Position numbers and translations under genes: made by a program
Shown: in pieces, positions 22,522 to 36,398 of the stretch
Layout of the letters: each line of letters begins with the position of its first letter
Numbering within the stretch: the first letter of the stretch is position 1
From: Cryptomeria japonica
Taxonomy: Eukaryota; Streptophyta; Pinopsida; Cupressales; Cupressaceae
Reading direction: 5' to 3'
Length of the DNA: 64,000 nt
Assembly (NCBI RefSeq): GCF_030272615.1
Contig: NC_081408.1
Span: 609,058,173-609,122,172 of the forward strand
The notes under the pieces: generated by a model
Told to the model about the DNA's origin: nothing
The model's input: only the letters and a program-made list of their open reading frames with translations
The model's database searches: none

Positions 22522-23949
22522 ATTCAAGGAATGATAACAAAGCAACAGATGCCATGGTTACACTTGCTTCTCTCCTTCAGATACAAGAAAATCAACAACG
22601 TTATGAATTCCTGGTGGAAGAGTTATTTTACCCTACTCATAATTGTCCTGATTCCCAAACTATCTGTCACCTTGTTGGGCATGATTTCTCCTGTTATGGC
22701 CAAACTTACACATACCTGAAAGATAACACCCTACCTCCTGATTTATCAAAGAACCAAAAGAGATTCTTTATTCGCCAATCCTCTCATTATACTCTTGTCG
22801 CAGATACCCTTTTTAAATGAGGTCTGGACGGTACTCTTTTAAGATGTCTCGAACAAGAAGAATCTGAGAAGGCCTTAAGTGAAGTCCATAACAACATTTG
22901 TGGCACTCATTCAAGTGGTCTTACCCTTTTGAAAAAACTCAATACGCTTGGGCTATTATTGACCAACTATGGAACGAGATTCTTTTCAGATAGCTAAAAC
23001 ATGCAAACAATGTCAGATCCATGGAAATTTGATTCATGCACTAGCACAAGAACTTCATGCTTTGGCAACATCTTGGCCTTTTTGCCAATGGGGTCTTGAT
23101 CTAGTAGGAAAGATAAATCCTTCTTCATCTAATGGTCACAAATTCATCCTTGTAGCTATAATATATTTCACAAAATGGATTGAGGTAGTACCTCTCACAA
23201 ATATCACAGGAAAACAAATTGTTGCATTTATCTTGAACTACATCATCTGTCACTATGGAATAACCATGACCATTATCATTGATAATGGGCGACCGTTCAA
23301 GAATCAGGATGTCCAAGAACTATGTGAGAAATTCAAGATCCAACACAGATTTTCCACACCCTACTATCCACAAGGGAATGGGCAAGCAGAAGCATCAAAC
23401 AAAACTATTTTGAAAATCCTTAAAAAGATAGTGAATGATGCTGATAGAGATTGACATATTCAATTAAAACCTGCTCTATGGGCCTACCATACTAGTATCC
23501 ACACACCAACAGGTGCCACACCTTTCTCTCTTGTTTATGGATCAGAAGCAATATTACCAATAGAAGTAGAAATACCTTCTCTATGAGTATCATTAAAAGG
23601 TCTTACCCCAGATGAAGAACAACAAGTATCTAGATTGCAGGAGTTAGAATTGATCCATGAATGAAGACAAAATGCCTTTGATCATTTAAAGGTATATCAG
23701 CAAATAATGTGCCGTAGTTATAATCATAAGGTCAAACTGAGAATATTTCAAGTTGGGGAACTAGTACTCAAAGAAAATCCACACAACCAAGCAGATCGAG
23801 AAAAGAAAGGAAAATTTGAACCAAACTGGTTAGGTCCATTTGTGGTCACAAAAATATTTGGGTTAGGAGCATATCAACTATCAACACAGGATAGGGATCA
23901 GCTCGAGGAACCCATCAATAGCATGCATTTGAAGAAGTTTTATGTTTGA
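22522..23949 (+). pseudogene. integrase of element C
   Basis: The zinc-binding region is split between frames: EVHNNICGTHSSG (His residues, near 22875-22920) and CKQCQIHGNL (Cys pair, near 23000). The core ORF 22969-23454 has all three catalytic acidic residues: GLDLVGKI, IIDNGRPFKN and GQAEASNKT. A TGA ends it at 23452, and further stops follow before the C-terminal ORF 23707-23949, with SYNHKVKLRIFQVG, KKGKFEPNWLGPF and GAYQLS. The enzyme would insert element DNA into the genome. Confidence 0.85.
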
Positions 23950-24088
23950 AAAAGCAGAAAAATCCAAAAACAGTGAAAAAGCAGAAAAATCCAAAAACAG
24001 TGAAAAAGCAGAAAAATCCAAAAACATTGATAAAGCAAAAAATCCAAAAACAGTGAAAAAGCAGAAAATCCAAAAAAATCAAATATGA
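23942..24088 (+). CDS. small Lys/Glu-rich repeat ORF overlapping the integrase stop (48 aa)
   Basis: ATG 23942 lies in another frame, overlapping the last integrase codons; the ORF ends at TGA 24086-24088. It encodes three near-perfect EKAEKSKNS repeats, then a more basic tail. It is created by a 27-bp tandem repeat (23948-24080, five units, two of them 26 bp). It may be only a by-product of the repeat. Confidence 0.3.
   Translation: MFEKAEKSKNSEKAEKSKNSEKAEKSKNIDKAKNPKTVKKQKIQKNQI
23948..24080 (+). repeat. 27-bp tandem repeat after the integrase gene
   Basis: Five units of the type GAAAAAGCAGAAAAATCC plus AAAAACAGT, at 23948, 23975, 24002, 24029 and 24055. The first three are nearly identical. 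Confidence 0.9.
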
Positions 24089-25694
24089 GAAAAAGTGCAA
24101 TAAAAACAGATGGTGAAAACCTGGCAAACAGGCACTATCTGTCTGATAGCTCTTCCATCTATTGGTTCATGCATCCTTCCGCTTGCATTCATTTTCCATA
24201 AGCACTGTTCATATCCATAATAAAGCCTTTGTACATATGCAGGCATCCCGGGTGGCTTCTCGCCATGGTTTGGATCATTGGGTATATCATAATGAATTTG
24301 TTTCTAGGCTTGGGGTAAAATCCTACACCTAGCTAGGGGAAAAACTTTTGATCATTTTGAGCTTAATCAAATAGGAAGAACAATAATCAGGCAACTCTTA
24401 TCAAGCAAAAACTGAGACACATCCAACGTTGAACACAAGATCAAATTATCAACCATCAAAGTATCACATGTCAGTCTAAGCACATCACACACTTTTCAAT
24501 GGATGATATCTTTTGGATAATGATTTTAATACAATTGTTCAACTTTTCTATCTTAATTTTCGCTATCATGATTTCTGAGTGACTCCAGGATGTCTCTGAC
24601 TAGAGGAACAAGGAAGGAACATGATATTTTTCTTATTTGCTATCTGTAAATTAATCATTAATATGTGCAAATTTGTCTAAGGACATGATCATTGGAGTAC
24701 CATCGAAGACATTTCCAATTTGTGTATTAAAATGGTTAATACTGCCTGTTTTACGCAATGGAACACTCAGGTCATCTTGGCTCGATTATACCTCAATGCT
24801 TGTGCTAACTTGCCATATCAAAATCCAGAAAAGTAGTGCTTAGGTCATCATGGTTTAATTATACCATCGATGTTTGCACTCACTTCCCACATTTAAAAAA
24901 AGCTCAATGATGACAAAACACCCAGTGACTGGTCCAGTCGTAGCTTTGCATTTGCATTTTCATTTAGCTTGCATCTCATTCTTGCATGGGATCCCACATG
25001 CTCATTTTATCCAAGGTTAAATCTATCACAAGAATCATCAAGGTATCATCATAAGTGTATACGCAATCAAACTGATGACTCATCTCTCTCCAGATATTGT
25101 CGACCCAACAAAAATCTTATGCTGTCCTCTCAACTGAACCAACATCAGCATATCTGAATCTTCCTACAACTTGTTATCAACAAACTGTTGGTTCTTTGCT
25201 CAATCAACCTTATCAATTCTATCAACCGATCGCATCTAAATCGATTCTATCATGTCTTATACATGATGTATCTTCCTGAAACCAGACGTTCTGATCATGT
25301 CTTATGTAGGATATATCGATCCTAAAACCAGACGCTTTGATCATCTTTGTCTTATACAGGAGGTGTCATTCCTGAAACCAGACTGAATCTCGATCTTATC
25401 AATCTAATCAATCAATCTTTATCAATAATCAAGAACCACATCACCGTGATCGCAAAACTCGCATTTTCATCAACCATAGTTGCAGAAATCAAATCATTTC
25501 TAATCGGGATATTAGTTTCACAAAAATTCACACTCCAAAAATCAATTATCTCATTTTATCTCCCGAGGGGGCATCATCGTACCGCAATTTATCAATCAAT
25601 GTCTGGGGCATCTTATCGAACCAATATCATCATCAAAATGAGATTATTCTTTGAATCAACGCATCATCACACCTCGCTTCAAAGAGGGGCAAAA
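24089..25694 (+). other. 3' region of element C with three repeat units and the PPT
   Basis: No gene is seen. Three units at 25251-25383 (TGTCTTATACATGATG..., ending CCTGAAACCAGAC) are homologous, in the same orientation relative to the element, to the 14-copy array of element D. Before the 3' LTR lie G-runs at 25567, 25605 and 25686, the inverted pair CTTTGAA/TTCAAAG (25649-25655, 25678-25684), and the PPT AAAGAGGGGCAAAA. Confidence 0.7.
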
Positions 25695-26854
25695 TGTATA
25701 CACCTAAAAATGGTCTGAAGATAATTAATTAAATAAGCAATTATTTAATTAATCCCCCTTCCTAATTTAATTGAATTCATTAGCAATTTGATTAAATTCT
25801 CCCTTTCATCTACTTATTAATAAATCTAAGGATTTATTTAATAGGTTCATTTCAATAGTCCCCTTTGATTAATTAATTCAAATGAATTAATCCTCCCCCC
25901 ATTTGATCAATTCTTCTAATCTCCTAATTAATTAAAATAAATCAATTTATGAGTTGTTGAAAATTAATTAGTCTTTTCCTATAATTTGAATTTTAAAATT
26001 CAAATTACCCACATGCCTCCTAAATTCTAACCACCTAACCTAACCATCCCTCTGACCTAATCCATTCCACCTAACCTTGGGTTTGCCTAACCCTATCCTA
26101 TCTTGCACATTCTAACCTCCTTATCCTAACCTCTTATGGTGTGGATATTCTTCCCTTGAGACACATGGCACTTTGGCCACATGTCTCCTCCCTGGGACAC
26201 TTTCCCTCTCATGAGCAAGGCTTCTGGACACTTGTCACCACAGAGATGACAAGTGTCCTTTCCTCCAACCTCTTCTCCAACTTCCTCCAATTTCACCCTT
26301 GATATCTTCAGACTCAATCTTGACCGTTGATTCATGCCACCTCACCCCTGGCCTTGGAAATCCTATAAATATCCCCCATTTTGGAGCACAAAGGATCCCA
26401 TCTCATTATCAATTTAGGCATTGTTACTATAGGCATATCATTTGAGCATTGTTATTATAGGCAATTGCATCTTAGATTTAGCTTAATTTGATCATTTTCT
26501 AGCATAATTGTTGAATCATGTAGCTTAATCAATCTCTTTTCTAGCTTAATTGCATCATCATCATAGCTTAATCATGCATATCTTTAGCTTAATTAGTCTC
26601 TTGGATCAATCTAGCTTAATCAATCTCAGCTTTGCATATCATTATCATTTCAAATACTCCATCTAGGTGTAGTCAAGTCACTGGGATTGCTTATCCAGAT
26701 CTGAGAGCAAATCCATACTCGCATCTCTTAAGAGGCGATAGGTCGCTTTGTCATGGTTCATCTTTCATTTGCTTCTTATTTGCTAACCATGCTTGTAATG
26801 ATCTATTAAGTGTTTGTGTTGCAGTTGCAGGTAGCACACTTCACAAGCACGACA
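25695..26854 (+). repeat. 3' LTR of element C
   Basis: It starts TGTATACACC right after the PPT and ends GCACGACA, followed by the target duplication GAAAC. TATAAATA is at 26364-26371. It differs from the 5' LTR by scattered substitutions and single-base indels. Confidence 0.95.
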
Positions 26855-26859
26855 GAAAC

Positions 26860-29469
<2,610 letters not shown>

Positions 29470-29482
29470 CTTAATCATATTC

Positions 29483-29756
29483 TTTTTTTTTTTACGAAAA
29501 CACATCAATGTACATAGATCTCAACATATTTGCCTTTATTTAGTGGAAGCAATAATTTGAGTAAACATTTGTATCTAAACCATAAGCCTCTTTTGGCTAG
29601 GCAACCACGTGCAAGGGAATCCAATCCATCAAATTTACCTCGGGGTCAAACCTGTCCCAAACATGCCTTTGGGGTTTAAACCTTGGTAGATGACCTCAAT
29701 ATCACACACTAAAATCCTCACCGATTGTGCTCAATCAATTGACCTACAACACTTGG
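29483..29756 (-). mobile_element. tRNA-derived SINE with target duplication
   Basis: On the minus strand a tRNA-like head starts at 29756, with an A-box-like TAGGTCAATTGATTGAGCA (29746-29728) and a B-box-like GGTTTAAACCCC (29682-29671). A second B-box-like word, GGTTTGACCCC, is at about 29652-29642. The body ends in a run of 11 A (29493-29483). A 14-bp target duplication flanks it: CTTAATTATATTCT at 29757-29770 and CTTAATCATATTCT at 29470-29483 (one mismatch). These are the hallmarks of a LINE-mobilised SINE. The family is not recognised. Confidence 0.7.
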
Positions 29757-29965
29757 CTTAATTATATTCTTACCTATAATCCTATTTATATTTTAAAGTT
29801 ATTTAGAAGTATTAATAAAGTCCAAGAGTTGTAAAATTCTTATATTCTAACTATTCTTTAATACAAAGTTAGATTTGTTAGAGGGATAGTAATGTGAATG
29901 ATTAAACCACTACCTTTATGTGGAGTTATAGATTTGTATTAGGATGAAATTCTTCATACAATTCG

Positions 29966-30345
29966 ATAATTATCACAACAACAATTAATGCATGCAAATG
30001 TGGAGTGCCCATACAATAAAAGCTAAATTATCCACCTTAAAAATGGATTAATGAAAGAAGCTTGATAAATTTGACATAAAAATTTAATCCTACCAATACA
30101 TATGTATTACACACATAAATAAGTATAATCTAGGCTAATAATGAATGCAATCAATAATTATCACAACAACAAATTAATGTATGCAAATGTGGAGTGCCCA
30201 TACAATAAAAGCTAAGTTATCCACCTTAAAAGGGGATTAATGAAAGAAGCTTGATAAATTTGACATAAAAATAGAATTCTACCAATACATATGTATTACA
30301 CACATAAATAAGTATAATCTAGGCTGATAACAATGCAATCAATAT
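29966..30345. repeat. tandem duplication, two copies of about 185 bp
   Basis: Copy 1 (about 29966-30153) and copy 2 (about 30155-30345) both run from ATTATCACAACAACAA through GTGGAGTGCCCATACAATAA to TAATCTAGGCTRATAA, with a few differences. Confidence 0.85.
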
Positions 30346-30419
30346 CAAACAATTAATCTAGGCTAAATTCATCACCATCTTGAAAACTATGCCTTCTAAA
30401 TAAATACAATATTTAAATA

Positions 30420-31025
30420 GGAGGAAATTAGGTTCTTAGCTCTAGTGATGATAGTGTGGCAATGAAGGGCATACTCAATTCATCACCATCTTGAAAAATA
30501 CGAGGAAATTAGGTTCTTAGCTCTAGTGATGATAGTGTGGCAATAATGCTAATCAATGGCATACTTAATTCATCGCCTTCTTGAAAATTATGCCTTCTAC
30601 TTGATGAATGTCATAGAACCTTTAAATATGTATAAAAAACCACATGGTTCAATCCCACATTTGTGGGTTGAATCACGATCACTTTAAATTTGATCTCTAA
30701 AATACATGGATATGAACTAATACAACAAAAATTCTTAACTCTACTAATGATAGTGTGACAATAATGCTAATGAAGGGCATACTCAACTCATCGCCATCTT
30801 GAAAATTATAGCTTCTACTTGATGAATGTCTTAGAACCTTTAAATATGTGTGGAAAACCACATGGTTTAGTCCTGCATCTATGGGTTCAATCTTGATCAC
30901 TTTAAATTTGATCTCTAAAACACATGGATCTAAACTAATACGACAAAAGCTCATGAAACTTATTTAAATTTGATCTCTAAAACACATGGATTTGAATTAA
31001 GACCACAAAAACTCTTGAAACTTGT
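30420..31025. repeat. nested tandem duplications around TTAGCTCTAGTGATGATAG
   Basis: A short unit (AGGAAATTAGGTTCTTAGCT...) is duplicated at about 30421 and 30501, and a longer unit of about 225 bp (from TGATAGTGTGRCAATAATGC through ACATGG) recurs from about 30520 and 30745, with a last partial copy near 30965. Confidence 0.7.
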
Positions 31026-31559
31026 TTGCTTTAGTCTCTAACATCTGATGCGCTCGTGAGGACTATTGTGTTTATAAACACATTCGATTTTTTTTAGATT
31101 GCTAAGGTTAAGTTCTCCTTACACAACTACATAACTATACCCTTGGTTCAATTAACTTTACAACTTTGAACAAACATTCAAAGGCAACACACAAGCATGA
31201 AAATGACCTATATGTAGATGGCACAAATTTTGATTTTTTTCATGTGTTCTAGAGATTTCTTACCACGTCCCCATGCTACTGCTTAAGTGCAAATTTTGCT
31301 TAAAAGTTTAAGCAACCATAGTGTTCAATTTTTTTTATTAAAGGGAGAGAAAAAATGAAAACAAGCTATGAGTGGGGGCTAGAAATAAGCAACATCTGCT
31401 TATTGGGAAAAATGACATGTGTCTCTACAAAAAAAATTCACATTTTTTTTTGTTTCAAGTTTTTTCTCCAAAATTTACATGAAAAGATATTAAAAATTTC
31501 TTTCAAAAATACAATTTAAGATAGAATGTTGATTTTATAAGCATCAAAATTTAACATTC

Positions 31560-31690
31560 ATGGACTCCACAAATTCTACAAATTGCTACAATTGAGCAAC
31601 AACCGCTAGCTAAAATAAGCTAAGCATCAACTAAATTCCACAAATTGCTGCAATTGAGCAACAACTGCTAGCCAAAATAAGCTAAGCAAC
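31560..31690. repeat. tandem duplication, two copies of about 57 bp
   Basis: CCACAAATT...GCTACAATTGAGCAAC followed by CGCTAGCTAAAATAAGCTAA, repeated with minor changes. Confidence 0.8.
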
Positions 31691-31738
31691 CGCATGGAGA
31701 TCTGCGCTTAGATCTCTTTTGGCTAGGTGACGTATTAA

Positions 31739-31850
31739 TGCCTTTAAATACCAAATTATAACAACATGCCACACAAAAGTGTGTTGAGCTCACTAAATGC
31801 CTTTAAATACCAAGACATAACAACATGCCACACAAAAAGCGTATTAAATT
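31739..31850. repeat. tandem duplication, two copies of about 55 bp
   Basis: ATGCCTTTAAATACCA followed by ACAACATGCCACACAAAA, twice. Confidence 0.8.
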
Positions 31851-32270
31851 AGCTCACAATGATTAGAAAGAAATATGAACAAGATAGTTTAAATTTGAAT
31901 TTGAACATTTAATAATTAGCTTAAAATGACTATAAAATATAAGAAAAAAATGAATATAATTATTATTTAATTTAATTTTTTTTTAGGAATATAAGGAAAA
32001 AAAAAAACAGCAAAAAAAAAAAGCTAAGAAAGATTAATTTGAACGTTTAATTTTGGGGTTATTTTTGCACGTTGTGAGACCTATCATAAGTGCTTGAAAC
32101 TAAGCAGGGATGTGGTAATCTTTAAGTAGGGAGGGAGCCAATTGTGAATAAGAACCTAAATAGTTGAATTAGAACATTTAATGGGGACGTGATAATCTTG
32201 AAGTAGCGAGCCAAAGTATTGATGTAATTGTGAATGATATGTAATAATTGAAGGAAATGAGGGAAATAAA

Positions 32271-32354
32271 AGAAAGATTTGGAGTGTAACATATTCTCAA
32301 TAATATGTAATTAGAAAGATTTGGAGTGTAACATATTCTCAATAATATGTAATT
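32271..32354. repeat. perfect tandem duplication, two copies of 42 bp
   Basis: AGAAAGATTTGGAGTGTAAC and the next 22 bases occur at 32271-32312 and again at 32313-32354 without a visible difference. Confidence 0.95.
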
Positions 32355-32950
32355 ATATTCTACTAAGGAAATGACAATATCATGTAGAATGAGCAGAAGT
32401 GTGAGACCAAGGGACTCAAAAAATGAAGCCTGTGAGGAAGAGAAACAATAAGAGAACCGTGTCCCCTACCTACCTACAAACAAACCACTCTTCAACGACA
32501 GTTTTGTAAGTAAGGGTACATTTGTATAGGTTTGTTCTTAGTGCCCACACTATAAAGAGTCGACGATCATGGAGGCCATGACCCCACCAATATTTGAACT
32601 AAAATAAGACTTTTGAGGCATGGGGTCCCTACTTATCCCTTCATAAGTGAGGGATGCCCCCATGTTTGAGGACCTTAGATGCTCATCATGGGCAATGAAA
32701 AGAAAAATCACTAATTAAACATCAAATGCAAGTAAATTTGTAGAAAAAGAAATATACGGTGTTATTTCTGAGTACCATAATTTGTAATTGGATAACAGTT
32801 AAAAGAACCAATTATGCACTATACAATAAGTTATGCACATGTAGATGAATGGTCAGGAAGCTTATACTATCATCTTCTACAGTACCTCAATAAGTACAGA
32901 GTCTTATTACATCAGTCAATCCATTATACATTACTTATCAGACAACAACA

Positions 32951-35900
32951 TTACATCTGCATGGTTTCGGTGGATTGGGAGCCTGTCCCTGAGAGTAGTT
33001 GTTGGTTTGTTTGCAGAGAAGATTGCCTAATGCTAGCAAGAGCTTGCATTGCAGTTGCAGGGGTCTGTGCCGCTTGAGATATTCTTTGTGCTTCAGCCAT
33101 TTGATTCTGAGCTACATCTGCTTGACTTTTGGCAGCCTGCTCACAAATACTGAAAAAATGAACATTAACTAAATGAACATTAACTAGAGCAAGTAGAGAG
33201 TTATGGGATAACATACCATTAGAGCTTGTGGATCTTGAGTGGTAGATGCTAAAGTATGAGCAGTGTACATTCGAGTTGCAGCAGCTGAAGCCATCTGATT
33301 GGCAAGTCCTAGCAACTCTTGTTGGTCTGCAGTGATGCCTATCAATTGTAATATTTGATTCAAATCTTAGTGTCAAGAAGAATTTAGGTAAAGAAAAATT
33401 CCAAAACTATAATTCAAGTTTTGTAATCATGTGGGTTTAAAAGAGGTGAAATGGTCTAGCACTAAACATGTCTCCAAAAGCTTATGTCATGAAAGTATTT
33501 GAGAATCAGAGTTCTTTCCAAATGGTTGAACTAATCATAATAACAACCTTAAGACTGTTCATTAATGAATAATTATGGCTACACAAAGATATTTGGACAA
33601 TTCCTTTTCACGCCATTGTCTATGCAGCACCCAGACTTATCATTTGATCGTGTTTTTTAAATCATTATAAATTAAAATATAACTAGTTTTTTTTTTTCAA
33701 CTAATTATTAAACATGATCAATGATAAAATTTTGGGTTTGGATGCTGGATAGACGTTGCCCCTTTTCACAAGTTCTTCGCAAAGTATTGCTTATCTATAT
33801 CACAATAACCATCATAAATTACTCAAAGAAATATTAAAGGAAGTTTTGGCAAAGGCCATCCACCAGAGGCGTTGTTAGGAAAGCAATCGTTTTCTTGGTG
33901 GAGATGTAGCTCTCGAGTAATGTGTGTTATTCAACAACTCATACACTTCTACAAGCAATGATTCTGAATATTGAAAAAAAAGTACAAATTCTCTGAAAGA
34001 CACTAACCTTGTATCAACCGAAAGAAAATAAGCATACTTAATTATCTAAAAGACACTATTGGGGGGTGATTAATTCCTTCAATTCATTATTCTTCAACCG
34101 TTGAAGGAGCAGTTGTGCATTCATATCCTTCAATTCATTATTCAAGTGTTAGAAGTAGCAGCCGTGCATTCATATCAATTCAAATGATCGAAGTGTTAAA
34201 TGAGAGTAGTTGTTCATACATATCCTTCAATCAAGTGTTGAAGCAGTAGTTGTGCATGCAATCTTTATAAGGTGCCAATAGATTGTGTATTACCACGACA
34301 TCTCAGCAAGTTGTATAAATCCATCTGAAAGTCCAAAAACCCAAATAAGAATGAAGGACAATAAAAGATTTTTTTCATTTCTCTATCTAGAGGGTTTTCT
34401 CATGGAGGAAACTTTTTTGAGTATCTTGTTAACCATTCGAAACAGACAATAATTGTGAGAAAGAAGATAGTTTATGAGGCATTATTTCCTTCAAAAGCTT
34501 TTCCAAACCAAAAGCAGTCATTTAAGTGGAAGTCTCCAGTTCTGATGGTTATATAAGGGCCCTCGCAAACTTTGAAGGATGCATTTGTAATGATTTAAGA
34601 ATTAGGTTACAATCCCTTGTAAAAATTACTAAAATCATATTAGGTTAGTATATTCAATATTTATGTTGTATATATTTAAAAACATAAAAAAATTAATATT
34701 TAAAAACAAATATTAAAATACAAAGGACAGACACATCCATCTGCACAGAGAAACTGATTGTAGGGCCAGGAAAAGAGGATTACGTTATATTTTGATAGGT
34801 GGATTGAATATTTGTAAAGTGGTTGTTAGTTAAGCAGAGATTCTCAGGCATGCTACAAAACAAGTTCAAGTTAAAACAAGAACTTTTTGTCTGTTCAAAA
34901 TTGGGAAGTGGTTGTTAGTTAAGCAGAGCTTCTTAGGTGTGCTGCAAGGCCGGTTCAAATCAGAACAAAAACTTTTGCTACTTAGAACCATGAAAGTGGT
35001 TATCGATTAAGCAAAACTTCTTAAGCATGCTGCAAAATCGGTTCAAGTCACAAGAACATTGACCATTATAAAATTGCAAAGTGGTTGATGGTTAAGGATA
35101 GCTGGTTAGGCATGCCGCAAATGTGACTCAAAAAGCATGGTTTAGCTTTTACTTTTGCATGTCATTCAAATCCTTTTTGGTATAAAGAACTTGCACACCC
35201 ACATTGTAATAGATAAGCAAAACACACTGTAATGTCTCGCAAACAACAGGCAGATAAAACTACATTCAGCCTTAGCGAAGACCTTGGAAATGAATTACCT
35301 GTAGGCTGTTGGAAAGAAGGCACATTTCCCTGAGAAAACCCTTTATTAGCAGCCATTTGAGATGAGGCCATGGATTGCTGGGCTGTTTGAGCGCCCAACA
35401 TTTGTGCTGTCAGAGCAGTTTGATCTATCTGCTTCTGGGCAGCAGCTTTCTGCTCTTCAACGATTGCTGCAGTCGCCTCCCGAGCAGCAACAGTTGCAGC
35501 TTGCTTTCCACTTTCCTGCTGTGCAAGAACTTGCTGCGCAGCCCTTTGAGTTTTCTCTCGAGCTTCTACTTGATTAGCATAAGCTTGCTTGATTACCTCT
35601 TCTGCTTGCTGCTGGGCTGCAAACGCTTCCTTAGCTGCCTCTTTTGCCTACAACACACCCAAAAGAGGTCACCTATCAGAAATGTGCCCCAGATTTGGAG
35701 GCTTCTCTAAACTATCTGCATGGTGTACTTTGTGGGACTTCTTACATAGCATGAATAGGAGGAGAGAAGATTAATGTGGCACCATCACAGGGATATACCA
35801 CTGTAGTAACTAACTTGTAATTTCAGACATCACATAGAACAAAACCACAAGGAAAAGAAGACCCACATGGCATGGGGCCAAAACTCCTGTGGAGACGAAA

Positions 35901-36398
35901 GAAATGGTAAGATATGTAGTATTTTAGAAGCCAAAAGAGCCTCACATACATATGGTATTTTAAAAGCAAATTGTTTCAATCTCATTTTCCATGGGAGAGG
36001 AAAAATGATTCTCATTTGTGAACTATAAAACAAATGCTTAGCTAATATAAATAAATTGTAAACATCTGATTTCATTTTTTAGGCTAAATCAAAATGCATT
36101 CAGTTTTATGTGCCCTAGATGACTTTGGGGTAATGTATACCCTTCAGAGAGGGGATCTCGGAGATATATAAAATCTTTCATGAATAATACACAGTTTCAG
36201 AAGAAATACATTTCAAATGCTTAGCTCTCTAATTTTAAAATGTGAACCCAGAAAAATATTCAAGTCAGTTGATGCAAAAGAATTAAAGAAACAAAAAACT
36301 TTATCCTTCAAGGTAGGAGCAGATACCTCTTCTTGCACTTGGAAAGGATTGATTTCCTTCGGATCATTTTCTTGACGTTTAGGTTGCTCAGACGCCAT
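32951..36398 (-). CDS. four-exon host gene, Ala/Gln-rich hydrophilic protein, unrecognised
   Basis: Exons on the minus strand: 36398-36327 (ATG, 24 codons), 35647-35299, 33338-33217, and 33136-32951 (ending in TAA). Introns of 679, 1960 and 80 bp all have GT-AG ends (donors GTATCT, GTAATT, GTATGT; acceptors GTTGTAG, TTGATAG, GTGAGCAG), and the phases agree across every junction, giving 242 aa. The protein starts MASEQPKRQENDPKEINPF, is about 21% Ala and 19% Gln by count, and has no Cys or Trp. Residues about 25-95 are Lys/Glu/Ala/Gln heptad-like and probably coiled coil; 100-140 are Gln/Ser/Met-rich; the last exon is Ala/Gln/Ser-rich. The composition resembles LEA-type hydrophilic proteins, but no family motif is seen. 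Intact frame and splice sites suggest a live gene. An alternative acceptor 13 bases upstream at exon 4 would give a stop. Confidence 0.75.
34065..34265. repeat. minisatellite in intron 2 (about 50-bp units)
   Basis: About four degenerate units containing TCCTTCAATTCATTATTC, then a GTTGAAG word, then AGTTGTGCATTCATAT. Confidence 0.65.
34810..35120. repeat. minisatellite in intron 2 (about 75-95 bp units)
   Basis: About four degenerate units of AAGTGGTTGTTAGTTAAGCA, then a GGCATGCTGCAAAA word and a GGTTCAAGT word. It sits just upstream of exon 2 on the gene's downstream side. Confidence 0.65.

Larger units (their letters stand above)
13443..26854 (+). mobile_element. Element C: full-length Tat-type Ty3/gypsy element (13.4 kb)
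   Basis: LTRs of 1162 bp (13443-14604) and 1160 bp (25695-26854) bound it, and the 5-bp target duplication GAAAC is perfect at 13438-13442 and 26855-26859. After the 5' LTR comes TTTTGGCACCCACCATGCGG, close to the primer region typical of Tat elements with CpG changed to CA. The order is leader, gag, protease, linker, RT, degenerate RNase H, second RNase H, integrase, 3' region, PPT. Two RNase H regions define the Tat lineage. The LTRs are about 97% alike by eye, so the insertion is not ancient, yet every main ORF carries stops or shifts. Confidence 0.95.

Noticed and set aside
35162-35774. Several open frames on both strands around exon 2 of the host gene
   Set aside because: They are shadows of exon 2 and its intron edges; only the minus-strand frame joined to exons 1 and 3 is supported by splice sites.
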